The notes beneath the pieces are model-generated. The model was not told where the DNA came from. It made no database searches and saw only the letters and a program-made list of their open reading frames with translations. DNA of 64,000 nt from Amycolatopsis methanolica 239 (GTDB taxonomy: Bacteria; Actinomycetota; Actinomycetes; Mycobacteriales; Pseudonocardiaceae), in assembly GCF_000739085.1 (NCBI RefSeq), contig NZ_CP009110.1, positions 186,001-250,000 of the forward strand, in the 5' to 3' direction. The position numbers and the translations under genes were made by a program. This document shows positions 7,978 to 17,109 of the stretch, one piece after another. Every line of letters starts with the position of its first letter. Position 1 is the stretch's first letter.

Positions 7978-9447
7978 ATGACCGAGGTGCCGCAGCCGGA
8001 GACCGCCTTCGACGAGGTTCTGAACGCCTTCGCCGAACTGGGGAACGACGCCGATCCGACCCGCGTCGAGCTGGTCACCTCGGAGATCCTCGGCGAGTGG
8101 TGGGAGGCCGACGACGACCTCGCGGCAGGCCTGATCGACCTCGCCGCGAGCACCGCCGAGCCGGAGCGCCTGGTGGCGCCGCTCGCCGCGCTGCGGGTCC
8201 TGGCCACGGACGAGGATCAGCGCGAGGCCGCGGGCCTGGCGCTGGAGAAGTTCGGGCTGCCCGAGCCGGCCTGGGCCGCGAAGCTGAACCAGGTCACGCC
8301 CGGCGCCTGCTGGCGCGCCACCGACGTCTACGGCGACGAGAGCTCGGTGCTGGTGTCGTTCGGCGACCACGGGCTGGTCGTGTCGATCAACTACGGCAGC
8401 TTCGGCGGCTGGGTCACCGACGCCGCGATCGTCGAGTCGCCGCAGGACGTGCTGGCCGAGCTGCGGGCGGTCGGCGAGTCCGCGGAGATCAGCCCCGAGC
8501 AGGCCCACGAGGTGATCGCGGACGCCTTCGCGGGCACCGAGTGGCAGGCCGAGCCCGAGGTGGGCGAGGACTTCGTCCGGTTCCGCGCGCTCGCGCTCGC
8601 CCGGCTGCGCGCGTTGCCGGAGCCGGCGGAGGTCGCGGAGCCGGAGCCGTTGTCGGTCGAGGAGCAGGCCGAGGTCATCGACTCGTTCTTCGCCGCGGCC
8701 GGGAACGAGGTCGGCGACACCGAGAACGCCCGCGTGGTCGCGCTGCGGCTGATCGAGTTCGGCCTGGAGCACGACGCGCGGCGCCCGCTGCGGGTCGGCC
8801 CAGCCAAGCTGGAGTCCTTTGTGGACTTCGTGGACGACGGGCAGGTCGAGCTGACCGAGGAGCAGGACGCGGCGATGGCCGCGCTGCTGCCGGTGTGGGC
8901 GCGCGTGTTCGGCGAGCGCCAGGGCCTGCCGGAGGACGCGCTGACCGCGCTGGTCGAGGCGGTCGAGGACCGGCTGGACGACCGCGAGCCGGAGGAGGAG
9001 TCCGCATTGGACGCCTACCTGGCCGGCTCGGAGGACCTGACCCCGGAGGACGTGCAGGACCTGCTGGAACGCCGCCAGTTCGCGCTGCCGTCGCTGACGG
9101 TCGAGACCGAGGACGACGAGGTCGAGCTCGACCCGTCCGACCCCGAGCAGCGCCGGATGCTGGTGCTGAGCGAGTTCGCGGCCGAGTTCGAGGACGACGA
9201 CGAGTCGGAGCTGCGGGCGGTGGCGCTGACGACGGTGGTCGACCAGCTGTGGGACGGCGAGCCCGCCGAGACCTGGATCGCCGCCCAGCGCCTCACCGAG
9301 TCCGGCCTGGAGCGCGACGAGGTGCTGGCCGAGCTGACGGCGGTCCTCGAGGAGCACCTCACCCAGGACGAGGACGGCGAGCTGGAGTTCGACCTCGACG
9401 ACTACGTCGCCGCCCTCGACGAGCTGGACCCGGGCGCGGAGGACTAG
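7978..9447 (+). CDS. Unknown protein B2, paralogue of B1 with an acidic extension
   Basis: The 489-residue soluble protein matches B1 over residues 1 to about 345: VELVTSEILGEWW, GACWRATDVYGDESSVLVSF, HGLVVSINYGSFGGW, RRPLRVGPAKLESF and FGERQGLPEDAL. It then adds about 140 residues that are very rich in Asp and Glu, such as VETEDDEVELDPSDPEQ and EFEDDDESELRAVAL, ending DELDPGAED. The acidic tail has weak internal helix repeats and no recognisable domain. No clear Shine-Dalgarno precedes ATG 7978; the gene is 51 bp after A2 and on the same strand. The extension is the main difference between the two cassettes and suggests that the copies have diverged in role. Confidence 0.78.
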   Translation: MTEVPQPETAFDEVLNAFAELGNDADPTRVELVTSEILGEWWEADDDLAAGLIDLAASTAEPERLVAPLAALRVLATDEDQREAAGLALEKFGLPEPAWAAKLNQVTPGACWRATDVYGDESSVLVSFGDHGLVVSINYGSFGGWVTDAAIVESPQDVLAELRAVGESAEISPEQAHEVIADAFAGTEWQAEPEVGEDFVRFRALALARLRALPEPAEVAEPEPLSVEEQAEVIDSFFAAAGNEVGDTENARVVALRLIEFGLEHDARRPLRVGPAKLESFVDFVDDGQVELTEEQDAAMAALLPVWARVFGERQGLPEDALTALVEAVEDRLDDREPEEESALDAYLAGSEDLTPEDVQDLLERRQFALPSLTVETEDDEVELDPSDPEQRRMLVLSEFAAEFEDDDESELRAVALTTVVDQLWDGEPAETWIAAQRLTESGLERDEVLAELTAVLEEHLTQDEDGELEFDLDDYVAALDELDPGAED

Positions 9448-9614
9448 GGCACGGCGGTCGTCGGGGTCTCCGCGGCCACGGGGTCGAGCGGGCGCTTGCG
9501 GCGGCGGTCGGCGAGAGCGTCTTCGAAATCGAGGACGAACGCACCGAAGGCCATCACCAGCAGCACCGTGATACCGAGCACGGCGCCGATCCACGTGATG
9601 ATGATCGCGAACAT
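9444..9614 (-). CDS. Small single-pass membrane protein
   Basis: From ATG 9614 this encodes 56 residues: a hydrophobic segment FAIIITWIGAVLGITVLLVM with further hydrophobic residues, followed by a charged cytoplasmic tail DALADRRRKRPLDPVAAETP. A strong GGAGGAGG lies 6 bases upstream of ATG 9614, which decides against the longer reading from 9653. The stop overlaps that of B2 on the opposite strand by 4 bp. No family is recognised. It is probably an actinobacterial-specific membrane peptide of unknown function. Confidence 0.65.
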   Translation of the reverse strand: MFAIIITWIGAVLGITVLLVMAFGAFVLDFEDALADRRRKRPLDPVAAETPTTAVP

Positions 9615-9741
9615 CGGCGTGCCTCCTCCCTGGTCAGGGCGCATTTTCTGCACTCCAGGGTGAGCTTTGCGAGGTGCCGGCGGTATCGGCCAACCGGTTA
9701 CCGCTCGGTCGCCGGGGTCAGCCGTTCGGCCGAGGGCGCGC

Positions 9742-10674
9742 CTACAGTTTGCGCAGGCGGACGCGGTTGATGCTGTGGTCCGGGTCCTTCCGGAGCACCA
9801 GCGTCGCGCGCGGGCGGGTCGGCAGGATGTTCTCCACCAGGTTCGGCTCGTTGATCGTGCGCCACAGGTGCCGCGCCTCGGCGCGGGCCTCCACGTCGTC
9901 CAGCGTCGCGAAGTGGTGGAAGTGCGAGGCCGGGTCCGCGAACGCCGTGCTGCGCAGCTTCAGGAACCGCTCCACGTACCAGCGCTCGATGTCCTCGATG
10001 TGCGCGTCCACGTAGATGGAGAAGTCGAACAGGTCCGACACCGTCAGGCTCGGACCGGGCTGCAGCACGTTCAGGCCCTCGATGATGAGGATGTCCGGCC
10101 GGTTCACGACCTGCTCCTCGCCGGGCAGGATGTCGTAGGCGAGGTGCGAGTACACCGGCGCGCTGACCGACTCGGCGCCGGACTTGACGTCGGAGACGAA
10201 CCGCAGCAGCGCGCGGCGGTCGTAGCTCTCCGGGAAGCCCTTGCGGTGCATGATGCCGCGGCGGACCAGCTCGGCCTTCGGGTAGAGGAAGCCGTCGGTG
10301 GTCACCAGGTCGACGCGCGGGTGGTCGGGCCAGCGCGCGAGCAGGGTGCGCAGGATCCGCGCGGTGGTCGACTTGCCGACCGCGACGCTGCCCGCGATGC
10401 CGATGACGAACGGCACCTTCGTGCCGCGGCAGTCCTCGCCGAGGAAGGTCGTGGTGGCTTCGTAGAGGCGTTGACGCGCCGCGACCTGCAGGTTGATCAT
10501 CCGCGACAGCGGCAGGTAGACCTCGGCGACCTCGGTCAGATCGATCTGCTCCCCGAGCCCCCGCAGACCGCGCAGCTCCTCGGCAGTCAGCGGCAACGGG
10601 GTGCTGCGACGCAGCTCCCGCCACTGCTCCCGGTGGAGCTCGACGTACGGGCTGAGCTCACGTACCCGTGGCAT
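9742..10674 (-). CDS. coaA: Type I pantothenate kinase
   Basis: CoaA phosphorylates pantothenate with ATP, the first committed step of coenzyme A synthesis, in the cytosol. The 310-residue length is typical. The P-loop [17 protein letters not shown] lies near residues 93-109, followed by [12 protein letters not shown] and the [10 protein letters not shown] substrate-loop motif, and [12 protein letters not shown] further on; RLRKL ends the protein as in mycobacterial CoaA. I chose ATG 10674 because AAGGAG is 7 bases upstream; the GTG at 10680 would sit against the binding site. The gene stands alone with a 150-bp upstream region before the macrodomain gene. Feedback inhibition by CoA is known for the family. 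Confidence 0.97.
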   Translation of the reverse strand: MPRVRELSPYVELHREQWRELRRSTPLPLTAEELRGLRGLGEQIDLTEVAEVYLPLSRMINLQVAARQRLYEATTTFLGEDCRGTKVPFVIGIAGSVAVGKSTTARILRTLLARWPDHPRVDLVTTDGFLYPKAELVRRGIMHRKGFPESYDRRALLRFVSDVKSGAESVSAPVYSHLAYDILPGEEQVVNRPDILIIEGLNVLQPGPSLTVSDLFDFSIYVDAHIEDIERWYVERFLKLRSTAFADPASHFHHFATLDDVEARAEARHLWRTINEPNLVENILPTRPRATLVLRKDPDHSINRVRLRKL

Positions 10675-10817
10675 TCCCACACTCCTTGCCCGTCGGTGGG
10701 CTGGGCTGGCGTCGACATCTCCGGTAACGCAGGTTCAACGGTAGGTCTTACGGCGCGTAAATGCGCTGTGACCTTCTACACGCACCCCGGAAACCGTCGC
10801 TGACCAGCGCGGGAGTG

Positions 10818-11432
10818 CTAGCGGCGCCGGAAGACCTCGTCCCAGGCCGCCGCCACCTGGCGCGCGCAGGTTTCCGGGCTGACCCCGCCGACGCCGGTGC
10901 CGAGACCGGGCATCGCGATGGTCCCGACGACCGCGCGTACCGCCACGCCCTGCTCCAGCACGCCGTCGCGCCACTGCAGGAACACCGCCCGCGCCGCCAG
11001 GTACGGGTGGACCGTGTCGGCGGGCAGGCGCTCGCCGGGTTCGCGCATCGTCGGCGCGCTGATCAGCCACGCGGGGGCGGGCTCGCCGGTTGGGACCACG
11101 ACCGCGCTGCCCACCGGCAGCTCGCCGCCGTGGTAGGCGAGGATCGTGCTGCGGACGTTCTGCTCGACGTTCGGGAAGGCACGCGCGTACACGGCGTCGA
11201 TCCCGCCGCGCATCCAGCCGAACGAGTTCGCCGGGCTCACCACGGCGTCGGCGACCACGTCCAGCACCGAACCCCGGTGCACGAGCACCGATCCGGTCAT
11301 GGTGTCCACAACGGAGCGCCACGCGCTGGCGAGTGGTTCGTCGACGGCACACAGCACCAGGACGGGAGTCGAGGGTGCGACCTGGTCCTCCGTTCGGTTG
11401 CCGGTGGGTTGGGTGCCCGATTCGGCAGTCAC
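10818..11432 (-). CDS. Macro domain protein (ADP-ribose-binding)
   Basis: The 204-residue protein is a single macro domain, the fold that binds ADP-ribose or removes it from proteins and metabolites. Typical landmarks are SVLVHRGSVLDVVADAVVSPANS, split here as VLDVVADAVVSPANSFGWM, then GGIDAVYARAFP, the ISAPTMREPGERL strand and IAMPGLGTGVGGVSPE, the Gly-rich phosphate loop. GTG 11432 is the likely start (VTAESGTQP), with TAGGGG immediately upstream. It is monocistronic and divergent from pheA. Macro domains of this kind occur as single genes in many actinobacteria. Whether it hydrolyses or only binds ADP-ribose cannot be decided. Confidence 0.85.
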   Translation of the reverse strand: MTAESGTQPTGNRTEDQVAPSTPVLVLCAVDEPLASAWRSVVDTMTGSVLVHRGSVLDVVADAVVSPANSFGWMRGGIDAVYARAFPNVEQNVRSTILAYHGGELPVGSAVVVPTGEPAPAWLISAPTMREPGERLPADTVHPYLAARAVFLQWRDGVLEQGVAVRAVVGTIAMPGLGTGVGGVSPETCARQVAAAWDEVFRRR

Positions 11433-11529
11433 CCCTACACCATGCCAAAAAACGCGACCCCGCGTAACCATGCGGCGCACTCGAATGCCTGACCACACCA
11501 AGACGCGGCGCGGTGCGTAGCCTGTCCGC

Positions 11530-12444
11530 GTGTCACGGATCGCATATTTCGGGCCGGTCGGGACGTTCACCGAGCAGGCGGCGCGCACTTTCATGGCGGC
11601 GGGGGACGAACTCGTCGCCGCCGAGACGATTCCGAAGGCGCTGGACGCCGTGCGGCGCGGCGAAGCGGACGCGGCGTGCGTGCCGGTCGAAAACTCCGTC
11701 GAGGGCGCGGTTCCCGCGACGCTGGACAGCCTCGCCGTCGGCGAGCCGTTGATCGGTGTTGCGGAAGCCTTGCTGCCAGTGCATTTCAGCGTTCTCACGC
11801 GGGACGACGTCGGCGAAATCCGTACTGTGGCGAGCCATCCGCACGCGCTCGCGCAGGTCCGGAAGTGGCTGGAGGACAACCTGCCCGGCGCCCGCGTGGT
11901 GGCGGCCGGCTCGACCGCGGCGGCCGCGGTCGCCGTGCAGGCGGGGGAGTTCGACGCCGCCGTGACCGCGCCGGTCGCCGTCGAGCACTACCCGCTCAAG
12001 GTACTGGCGACGGAGGTCGCCGACGTCCGCGACGCCCGCACCCGGTTCCTGCTGATGCGGCGGCCCCCGGTGGTGCTGCCGGAGCCGACCGGCGCCGACC
12101 GCACCTCGATCGTCGCCGCGGCCGCCAACCGCACCGGCACGCTCGCCGAACTGCTCACCGAACTCGCGACCCGCGGCATCAACCTGACCCGCCTGGACGC
12201 CCGCCCGCACAAGCAGAACTTCGGCGAGTACCGGTTCTTCATCGACTTCGAGGGACACGTCGCCGAGCCGCGCATCGCCGACGCGCTCGCCGCGCTGCGC
12301 CGCCGTTGCCGGGATGTCCGGTTCCTCGGTTCGTTCGCCCGGGCCGACGGCGTGGCGGCGACCATCGAACCGGCCGCCCGCAACGAAGACTTCACCGACG
12401 CCGCGGACTGGGTCGCCGCGGTGCAGAGAGGGGAGCAGGCGTGA
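11530..12444 (+). CDS. pheA: Prephenate dehydratase
   Basis: PheA converts prephenate to phenylpyruvate in phenylalanine synthesis. The 304-residue protein has the monofunctional architecture: a catalytic periplasmic-binding-like region from RIAYFGPVGTFTEQAA through VPVENSVEGAVPATLDSL to the conserved DARTRFLLMRR with the Thr-Arg-Phe catalytic motif (about residues 170-180). An ACT regulatory domain follows (about 192-270) with NRTGTLAELLTELATRGINL and the Phe-binding GALT/ESRP region replaced by RLDARPHK. The GTG start gives MSRIAYFG as in mycobacterial homologues. The stop overlaps the start of the phosphatase gene in GTGA. pheA followed by a histidine phosphatase is also the order in M. 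tuberculosis (Rv3838c-Rv3837c). Feedback control by phenylalanine is expected. Confidence 0.97.
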   Translation: MSRIAYFGPVGTFTEQAARTFMAAGDELVAAETIPKALDAVRRGEADAACVPVENSVEGAVPATLDSLAVGEPLIGVAEALLPVHFSVLTRDDVGEIRTVASHPHALAQVRKWLEDNLPGARVVAAGSTAAAAVAVQAGEFDAAVTAPVAVEHYPLKVLATEVADVRDARTRFLLMRRPPVVLPEPTGADRTSIVAAAANRTGTLAELLTELATRGINLTRLDARPHKQNFGEYRFFIDFEGHVAEPRIADALAALRRRCRDVRFLGSFARADGVAATIEPAARNEDFTDAADWVAAVQRGEQA

Positions 12445-13058
12445 AGCTGTACCTGGTCCGGCACGGGCAGACCGCGTCCAACGTCGCGAAGAAGCTGGAC
12501 ACCGCGCTGCCCGGCCCGCCGCTCACCGAGCTGGGCCACGAGCAGGCGCGGCAGCTGGCCGAGAAGCTCGCGACCGAGCCGGTGGAGGCGGTCTACGCGT
12601 CGCACGCGACCCGTGCCCAGCAGACGGCCGCCCCGCTCGCCCAGGCGCTGGGCATGACGGTGAAGCGGGTCGAGGGTGTGCACGAGATCGTCGTCGGCGA
12701 CCTGGAGGGCCGCCACGACCGGGAGGCGATCGAGCACTACCTGACGGTGCTCAGCCACTGGACGCGGGGCGAGCTGCACGTCCCGATGCCCGGCGGGGAG
12801 ACCGGCGAGCAGGCCAGGGCGCGGTTCACCGGTGCGATCGCCGGTCTGGCCGAGCGTCACGACCTCACCCGATCGGACGGTGTCGTGGTGCTGGTCTCGC
12901 ACGGTGGGCTGATCCGCATCGGCGCGGAGTGGCTGGCCCCGAATGTGCGGCCCGAGCTGGCCGATCAGGGCCTGATCCCGAACACCGGCATCGTCGAGCT
13001 GGAGATCGCCGCGGATGGTGGCTGGCAATGCCTGAACTGGGCCGGTTTGCCCATGTAG
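12441..13058 (+). CDS. Histidine phosphatase family protein (phosphoglycerate mutase-like)
   Basis: The 205-residue enzyme has the histidine phosphatase signature LVRHGQTASN at residues 5-14, with the phospho-acceptor His8, and the second catalytic His in VVLVSHGGLIR near residue 155. EVYASxxxRAQQTA is present as VYASHATRAQQTAAPLA. The family hydrolyses small phosphomonoesters; true mutase activity is unlikely at this length. GTG 12441 overlaps the pheA stop and has GGGGAG upstream. Translational coupling with pheA suggests a role linked to aromatic or central phosphate metabolism, but no substrate is visible. It is the orthologue by position of Rv3837c. Confidence 0.93.
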   Translation: MKLYLVRHGQTASNVAKKLDTALPGPPLTELGHEQARQLAEKLATEPVEAVYASHATRAQQTAAPLAQALGMTVKRVEGVHEIVVGDLEGRHDREAIEHYLTVLSHWTRGELHVPMPGGETGEQARARFTGAIAGLAERHDLTRSDGVVVLVSHGGLIRIGAEWLAPNVRPELADQGLIPNTGIVELEIAADGGWQCLNWAGLPM

Positions 13059-13211
13059 GCGACCCGTCGGGCGGTGACGCAGAGTGTCTTGTTGTAGTTT
13101 CACCGCATGTCACGATGGGTCGTCGGAAAATCGCGTGACACCACGCAACCCGGCGTGTGGACCGCACGTCTCCCGGGTAGTGCTCCGATCGGCACAGGGA
13201 GGGGAAAGATC

Positions 13212-13847
13212 GTGGTTCGAGGACATTTCCCGCGCATCGGGCTGGGTGTGGCGGCGGTGGCGGCCGTCCTGGCCGGTTGTGGCACCGCGGGCACAGAGAA
13301 CGCCCAGCCGCAGTCGGGGGCGCCGACGACGCCAGGGGCCACCACCTCCAGCAGCCCGTCCACGTCCCAGCCGACATCCGAACCGGACGCGGCGACCAGC
13401 ACGAAGGCCGGCGAGACGCTGTGCAAGTCCGGCGACCTCAAGCTGAGCCTCGGCCGCGGCGACGCCGGCGCGGGCACCGTCTACCGGCCGCTGATCTTCA
13501 CCAACGTGAGTGACCATCCGTGTGTGATCCAGGGTTTCCCTGGCGTCTCGTACGTCGCCGGGGAGGACGGCCACCAAGTGGGCCCGGCGGCGGTCCGGCA
13601 GGGCGAGAAGGGCGGCGCGTTCACGCTGAACAACGGCGACACCGCCTACGCCGAGGTCGGGTTCGTCAACGTGCAGAACTACGACACCGTGACCTGCCAG
13701 CCGCAGCCGGTGCGTGGCCTGCGGGTCTACCCGCCGCAGGAGACGGCGTCGATGTTCGTCGAGCTGCCCACCACGGGCTGCGCGAGCGAGAAGATCCCCG
13801 GTGACCAGCTCACCGTCAAGACGATCGAGAAGGGCAACGGCGAGTAG
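13212..13847 (+). CDS. DUF4232 lipoprotein
   Basis: GTG 13212 starts a 211-residue protein with a lipoprotein signal: VVRGHFPRIGLGVAAVAA then VLAGCGTAG, the lipobox Cys being residue 23. A Thr/Ser/Pro-rich linker (about 30-75) leads to a DUF4232 domain with TLCKSGDLKLSLGR, FTNVSDHPCVIQGFPGVSYV and VRGLRVYPP. It should be anchored on the outer face of the membrane; the domain function is unknown. GGAGGGG lies about 8 bases upstream of GTG 13212, which rules out the longer 13107 start that lacks any ribosome binding site and would hide the signal. The stop is directly abutted by the stop of the convergent gene at 13848. Confidence 0.85.
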   Translation: MVRGHFPRIGLGVAAVAAVLAGCGTAGTENAQPQSGAPTTPGATTSSSPSTSQPTSEPDAATSTKAGETLCKSGDLKLSLGRGDAGAGTVYRPLIFTNVSDHPCVIQGFPGVSYVAGEDGHQVGPAAVRQGEKGGAFTLNNGDTAYAEVGFVNVQNYDTVTCQPQPVRGLRVYPPQETASMFVELPTTGCASEKIPGDQLTVKTIEKGNGE

Positions 13848-14252
13848 CTAGACCGTGCCGCAGATTTCGCGAGCCTGGGCGAGGTGCCGCCGCCCGTTGG
13901 GGTCGGCGAAGTTGAGGCTCAGCGCCATCCGCCGCACGCCGTCGATGTGGTCGGCCAGGTCGTCGTAGGTCGAACTGACCTCGGCGGCCGCCGCCGCGAG
14001 CGCGTCCGCCGCCATGATGTGCTGCAGCACGCCGGGTTCGAGTGTGCCGCGGCCGACGCGGCCCTCGGGCAGTGGCTCGGCCCTGGCCAGCGCGGCGCAC
14101 GCCGCCTTCGCGTCCGCGGTCGGGCCGCTCACCGCGGTGGTCGACGCCCACAGCACGCCGATCATCCCCGCACCCACCGCGAAGCCGGCGACACCCGCCA
14201 GCACCAGCCGGCGCCGCGCCGCCACCGGCTCCTCGGACTCACTGATCCGCAT
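13848..14252 (-). CDS. Small membrane-anchored protein of unknown function
   Basis: The 134-residue protein begins MRISESEEPVAARRRLVLAG, then has one hydrophobic segment LVLAGVAGFAVGAGMIGVLW (about 16-35) acting as signal or anchor. The external part is Ala-rich and helical (KAACAALARAEPLPEGRVG, LQHIMAADALAAAAAEV) and ends with the conserved-looking HLAQAREICGTV. Two Cys residues (about 52 and 132) could form a disulfide outside the cell. I recognise no family, although short secreted helical proteins of this type are common in Pseudonocardiaceae. It converges with the DUF4232 lipoprotein gene and diverges from the acyl-CoA synthetase gene. Confidence 0.7.
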   Translation of the reverse strand: MRISESEEPVAARRRLVLAGVAGFAVGAGMIGVLWASTTAVSGPTADAKAACAALARAEPLPEGRVGRGTLEPGVLQHIMAADALAAAAAEVSSTYDDLADHIDGVRRMALSLNFADPNGRRHLAQAREICGTV

Positions 14253-14348
14253 AGGACATTCCAGCACCGACCGGACGCCCGCACCATACGCTGACCGGCC
14301 CCCATCCGGGGGTGGCACGCGCGGGCCCCGGCGACGACCATCGGGTCC

Positions 14349-15911
14349 ATGACACCGACGTCCCCCTACGACCGGCCGGACGCCTGCGTCGCCCGGCTGC
14401 TGTGCGATGACCACCCGGACGGCGACGTGGCCTTCACCGTCGTCGAACCCGACCTGACCAGCCGCGACCTCACCTTCGGCGAGCTGCGGGACGCCTCCGC
14501 GCGCTTCGCCACCGCGCTGGCGGATCTGGGGGTCGGGCGCGGCGACCGGGTCGCGACGCTGATGACGAAGTCGGCCGAGTTCGTCGTCGCCGTGCTGGGG
14601 ATCTGGCGGCTCGGCGCGGTGCAGGTGCCGCTGTTCACCGCCTTCGCGCCGCCTGCGATCGAAACCCGGGTCGGCGGCGTCAAGGTGGTCGTCGCGGACC
14701 CGTCGCAGCGCGCCAAGCTCGACGAGGTCCCCGGTAAGCGGCGGGTGATCGTCACCGGTGCGGCGAGCGGCGACGACCTCGCGTTCGCCGACCTGCTGCG
14801 TGCGGAACCGCAGCCGGAGCCGGTCGCCGTGGGCGGCGACGGGACGATCGTCGAGCTGTTCACGTCCGGCACGACCGGTGCGCCGAAGGGCGTGCCTATC
14901 CCGGCGCGGGGGATCGCCGCGTTCCGGATGTACCAGGAGTTCGGCCTGGACCACCGGCCCGACGACGTGTTCTGGAACGCCGCCGACCCGGGCTGGGCCT
15001 ACGGCCTGTACTACGCCGTGATCGGCCCGCTCGCGCTCGGGCAGCGCAGCCTGCTGCTGCACGCCGGGTTCTCCCCGGAGCTGACCTACTCGGTGCTGGA
15101 GCGGTTCGGCGTCACCAACTTCACCGCGGGGCCGACGGTCTACCGCGCGCTGCGCAACGCCGATGTGCCCGTGCCGGACGGGTTGCGGCTGAGGCACTGC
15201 TCGTCCGCGGGCGAGCCGCTGAACCCGGACGTCATCGAGTGGGCGGAGAAGGCGTTCGGCGTGCCGATCCTGGACCACTACGGACAGACCGAGCTGGGCA
15301 TGGTGATCGCGAACAGCTGGCACCCGGACGTTCGCGGCGAGCTGCGGCCGGGGTCGATGGGACGCGCGCTGCCCGGCTGGCGGGCCGAGGTGTTGCGCCC
15401 CGACTCCGACGAGATCGCGCCGCCCGGCGTGCAGGGCCGGGTGGCCGTCGACCTGGAGCACAGCCCGCTGATGTGGTTCACTGGCTACCGCGACGCGCCG
15501 GAGCGCACGGCGGAGCGGTTCTCCGCCGACGGCCGCTGGTACCTGACCGGTGACGTGGCCACCAAGTCCGCGGACGGCTACTTCACCTTCGCCTCGCGGG
15601 ACGACGACGTCATCCTCATGGCCGGGTACCGGATCGGGCCGTTCGAGGTGGAAAGCGTGCTGCTGCAGCACGACGCCGTCGCGGAGGCGGCCGTGGTCGG
15701 CCTGCCGGACGAGTTGCGTGGCGAGGTGCTGGCCGCGTTCGTCGTGCTCCGCCAGGGCGCCGAGCCGGGCGAGGAGCTGGTGGCGGAGCTGCAGCAGCTG
15801 GTGAAGACGAAGTTCGCGGCGCACGCCTACCCGCGCCAGGTGCACTTCGTGTCCGAGCTGCCGAAGACCCCGAGCGGCAAGTTGCAGCGGTTCCTGCTCA
15901 GGAAGAGCTGA
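14349..15911 (+). CDS. AMP-forming acyl-CoA synthetase (medium-chain/acetyl-CoA synthetase type)
   Basis: The 520-residue enzyme of the ANL superfamily activates a carboxylic acid to acyl-AMP and then to acyl-CoA. Core motifs are present in order: the P-loop ELFTSGTTGAPKGVPI (about 173-188), DHYGQTELGMVIANSWHP, the hinge-region WYLTGDVATK and RDDDVILMAGYRIGPFEVES, and the C-terminal catalytic Lys in PKTPSGKLQRFLLRKS. Its length and the GYRIGPFEVES stretch resemble medium-chain acyl-CoA synthetases (AcsM-like) and acetyl-CoA synthetase relatives. ATG 14349 gives MTPTSPYDRPDAC. It is monocistronic, divergent from 13848-14252, and overlaps the end of the convergent MFS gene by 14 bp. The substrate cannot be deduced. 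Confidence 0.92.
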   Translation: MTPTSPYDRPDACVARLLCDDHPDGDVAFTVVEPDLTSRDLTFGELRDASARFATALADLGVGRGDRVATLMTKSAEFVVAVLGIWRLGAVQVPLFTAFAPPAIETRVGGVKVVVADPSQRAKLDEVPGKRRVIVTGAASGDDLAFADLLRAEPQPEPVAVGGDGTIVELFTSGTTGAPKGVPIPARGIAAFRMYQEFGLDHRPDDVFWNAADPGWAYGLYYAVIGPLALGQRSLLLHAGFSPELTYSVLERFGVTNFTAGPTVYRALRNADVPVPDGLRLRHCSSAGEPLNPDVIEWAEKAFGVPILDHYGQTELGMVIANSWHPDVRGELRPGSMGRALPGWRAEVLRPDSDEIAPPGVQGRVAVDLEHSPLMWFTGYRDAPERTAERFSADGRWYLTGDVATKSADGYFTFASRDDDVILMAGYRIGPFEVESVLLQHDAVAEAAVVGLPDELRGEVLAAFVVLRQGAEPGEELVAELQQLVKTKFAAHAYPRQVHFVSELPKTPSGKLQRFLLRKS

Positions 15912-17109
15912 CCGGCTCGCGGTCCATCGAGAACCGCCACAGCAGCAGCGCGGCGAGCGCGGCCAGCGCGATCTGGGCGCCGCCGGACACCGCGAAGGTG
16001 GCGCTCGCGCTGCCGAGCACCTCCGTCAGCGCGCCGCCGACCAGCGCGCCGAGCGGGATCGCGCCCCACACGACCGTCCGCCACACCCCGAGCACGCGGC
16101 CGAGCAGCTCGCTCGGCACCAGGGCGTGGCGGGCGGTCGCCAGCACCACGTTCACCGCGACGACGGCCGCCGCGAACAGGCCGAACAGGGCGGCGGAGGC
16201 GACCGGCTGGTGGACGAAGCCCATCGCGCCGAACCCGACGCCACCGGCGAAGATCCCGGCCACCAGCACCGGCCGCCGCCCCGCCCGCCGCACCAGCCGC
16301 GGCGCGACCGCCGCGCCGGCCAGCCCGCCGATGCCGCCGACGAACGTGAACAGCCCGAACGCGGCCTCGCTCAGCCCGAGTTCCTCCAGCGCGTACAGCA
16401 CCAGCTGGGCCTGGGCCATCTCGCTGACGAAGCTGATCAGCCCGGCGATCACCACCAGACGGCACAGCAGCGGGTGGTGGACCAGCCACTTCAGCCCGTC
16501 GACCAGGTCGGTGCGCAACCGCGTCGGCTCGGCCCGGGTCTTCGGCCGGAAACTGCCCGTCAGCCCGACGAGCAACGCCGCGGCGATCGCGAATCCGGCC
16601 GAGTTCAGCAGGAACGGGAACGCGGCGAACAACGCGAACGTGAGGCTGCCGACCGGCCCGCCCAGGAAGGTCTGGCCGAGGATCTCGGCGGCCTGGAACT
16701 TGCTGTTCGCGCTCTCCAGCTGATCCGGCCTGGCCAGCGCCGGGATCATCGCGTTGCCCGCGCTCTCCGCCACCGTCTCGGCCGCGCCCAGCAGGAGCGC
16801 GGCGACGTAGACGAGCCAGATCGACAACGCGCCGGTGTACACGAGTAGGGCGGTCAGCCCAACGACCACCGCGCGCATCACGTTGGCCAGCAGCACGGCG
16901 CGCTTGCGGTCCACCCGGTCCGCCAGCGTCCCCGCGAACACGCCGAGCAGCAGCCACGGCAGGAACTGGGTCGCGGACAGGGCGCCGATCTGCACCGGGT
17001 CCCGGGTGAGGGTGGTGGCCAGCAGCGGAAAGGCGACCTTGCCGATCCCGTCGGCGAGGTTGCCCACCCCGTTGGCCGCCAGCAGCCAGCTCAGCCGCCG
17101 GTCCGGCAT
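15898..17109 (-). CDS. MFS transporter, DUF894/enterobactin-exporter-like
   Basis: A 403-residue membrane protein with about 12 transmembrane segments. The MFS motif A is visible as GTLADRVDRKRAVLLANVMR (about residues 58-77), and RRAGRRPVLVAG marks the repeat in the second half. The general look is that of MFS_3/EntS-like exporters that efflux small hydrophobic compounds or siderophores. ATG 17109 gives MPDRRLSWLLAANGVGN, with AAGGA just upstream; the reading to 17169 adds residues without family resemblance. It converges with the acyl-CoA synthetase gene, with overlapping ends. The substrate is not known. Confidence 0.88.
   Translation of the reverse strand: MPDRRLSWLLAANGVGNLADGIGKVAFPLLATTLTRDPVQIGALSATQFLPWLLLGVFAGTLADRVDRKRAVLLANVMRAVVVGLTALLVYTGALSIWLVYVAALLLGAAETVAESAGNAMIPALARPDQLESANSKFQAAEILGQTFLGGPVGSLTFALFAAFPFLLNSAGFAIAAALLVGLTGSFRPKTRAEPTRLRTDLVDGLKWLVHHPLLCRLVVIAGLISFVSEMAQAQLVLYALEELGLSEAAFGLFTFVGGIGGLAGAAVAPRLVRRAGRRPVLVAGIFAGGVGFGAMGFVHQPVASAALFGLFAAAVVAVNVVLATARHALVPSELLGRVLGVWRTVVWGAIPLGALVGGALTEVLGSASATFAVSGGAQIALAALAALLLWRFSMDREPVSSS

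Noticed and set aside
5533..9594. Very long open reading frame on the minus strand opposite the A-B cassettes
   Set aside because: It is antisense to four well-supported genes, is made of low-complexity Arg/Leu/Gln/His residues, and follows from GC-rich third positions. The same applies to the minus-strand frame at 13848-15845 beyond 14252.
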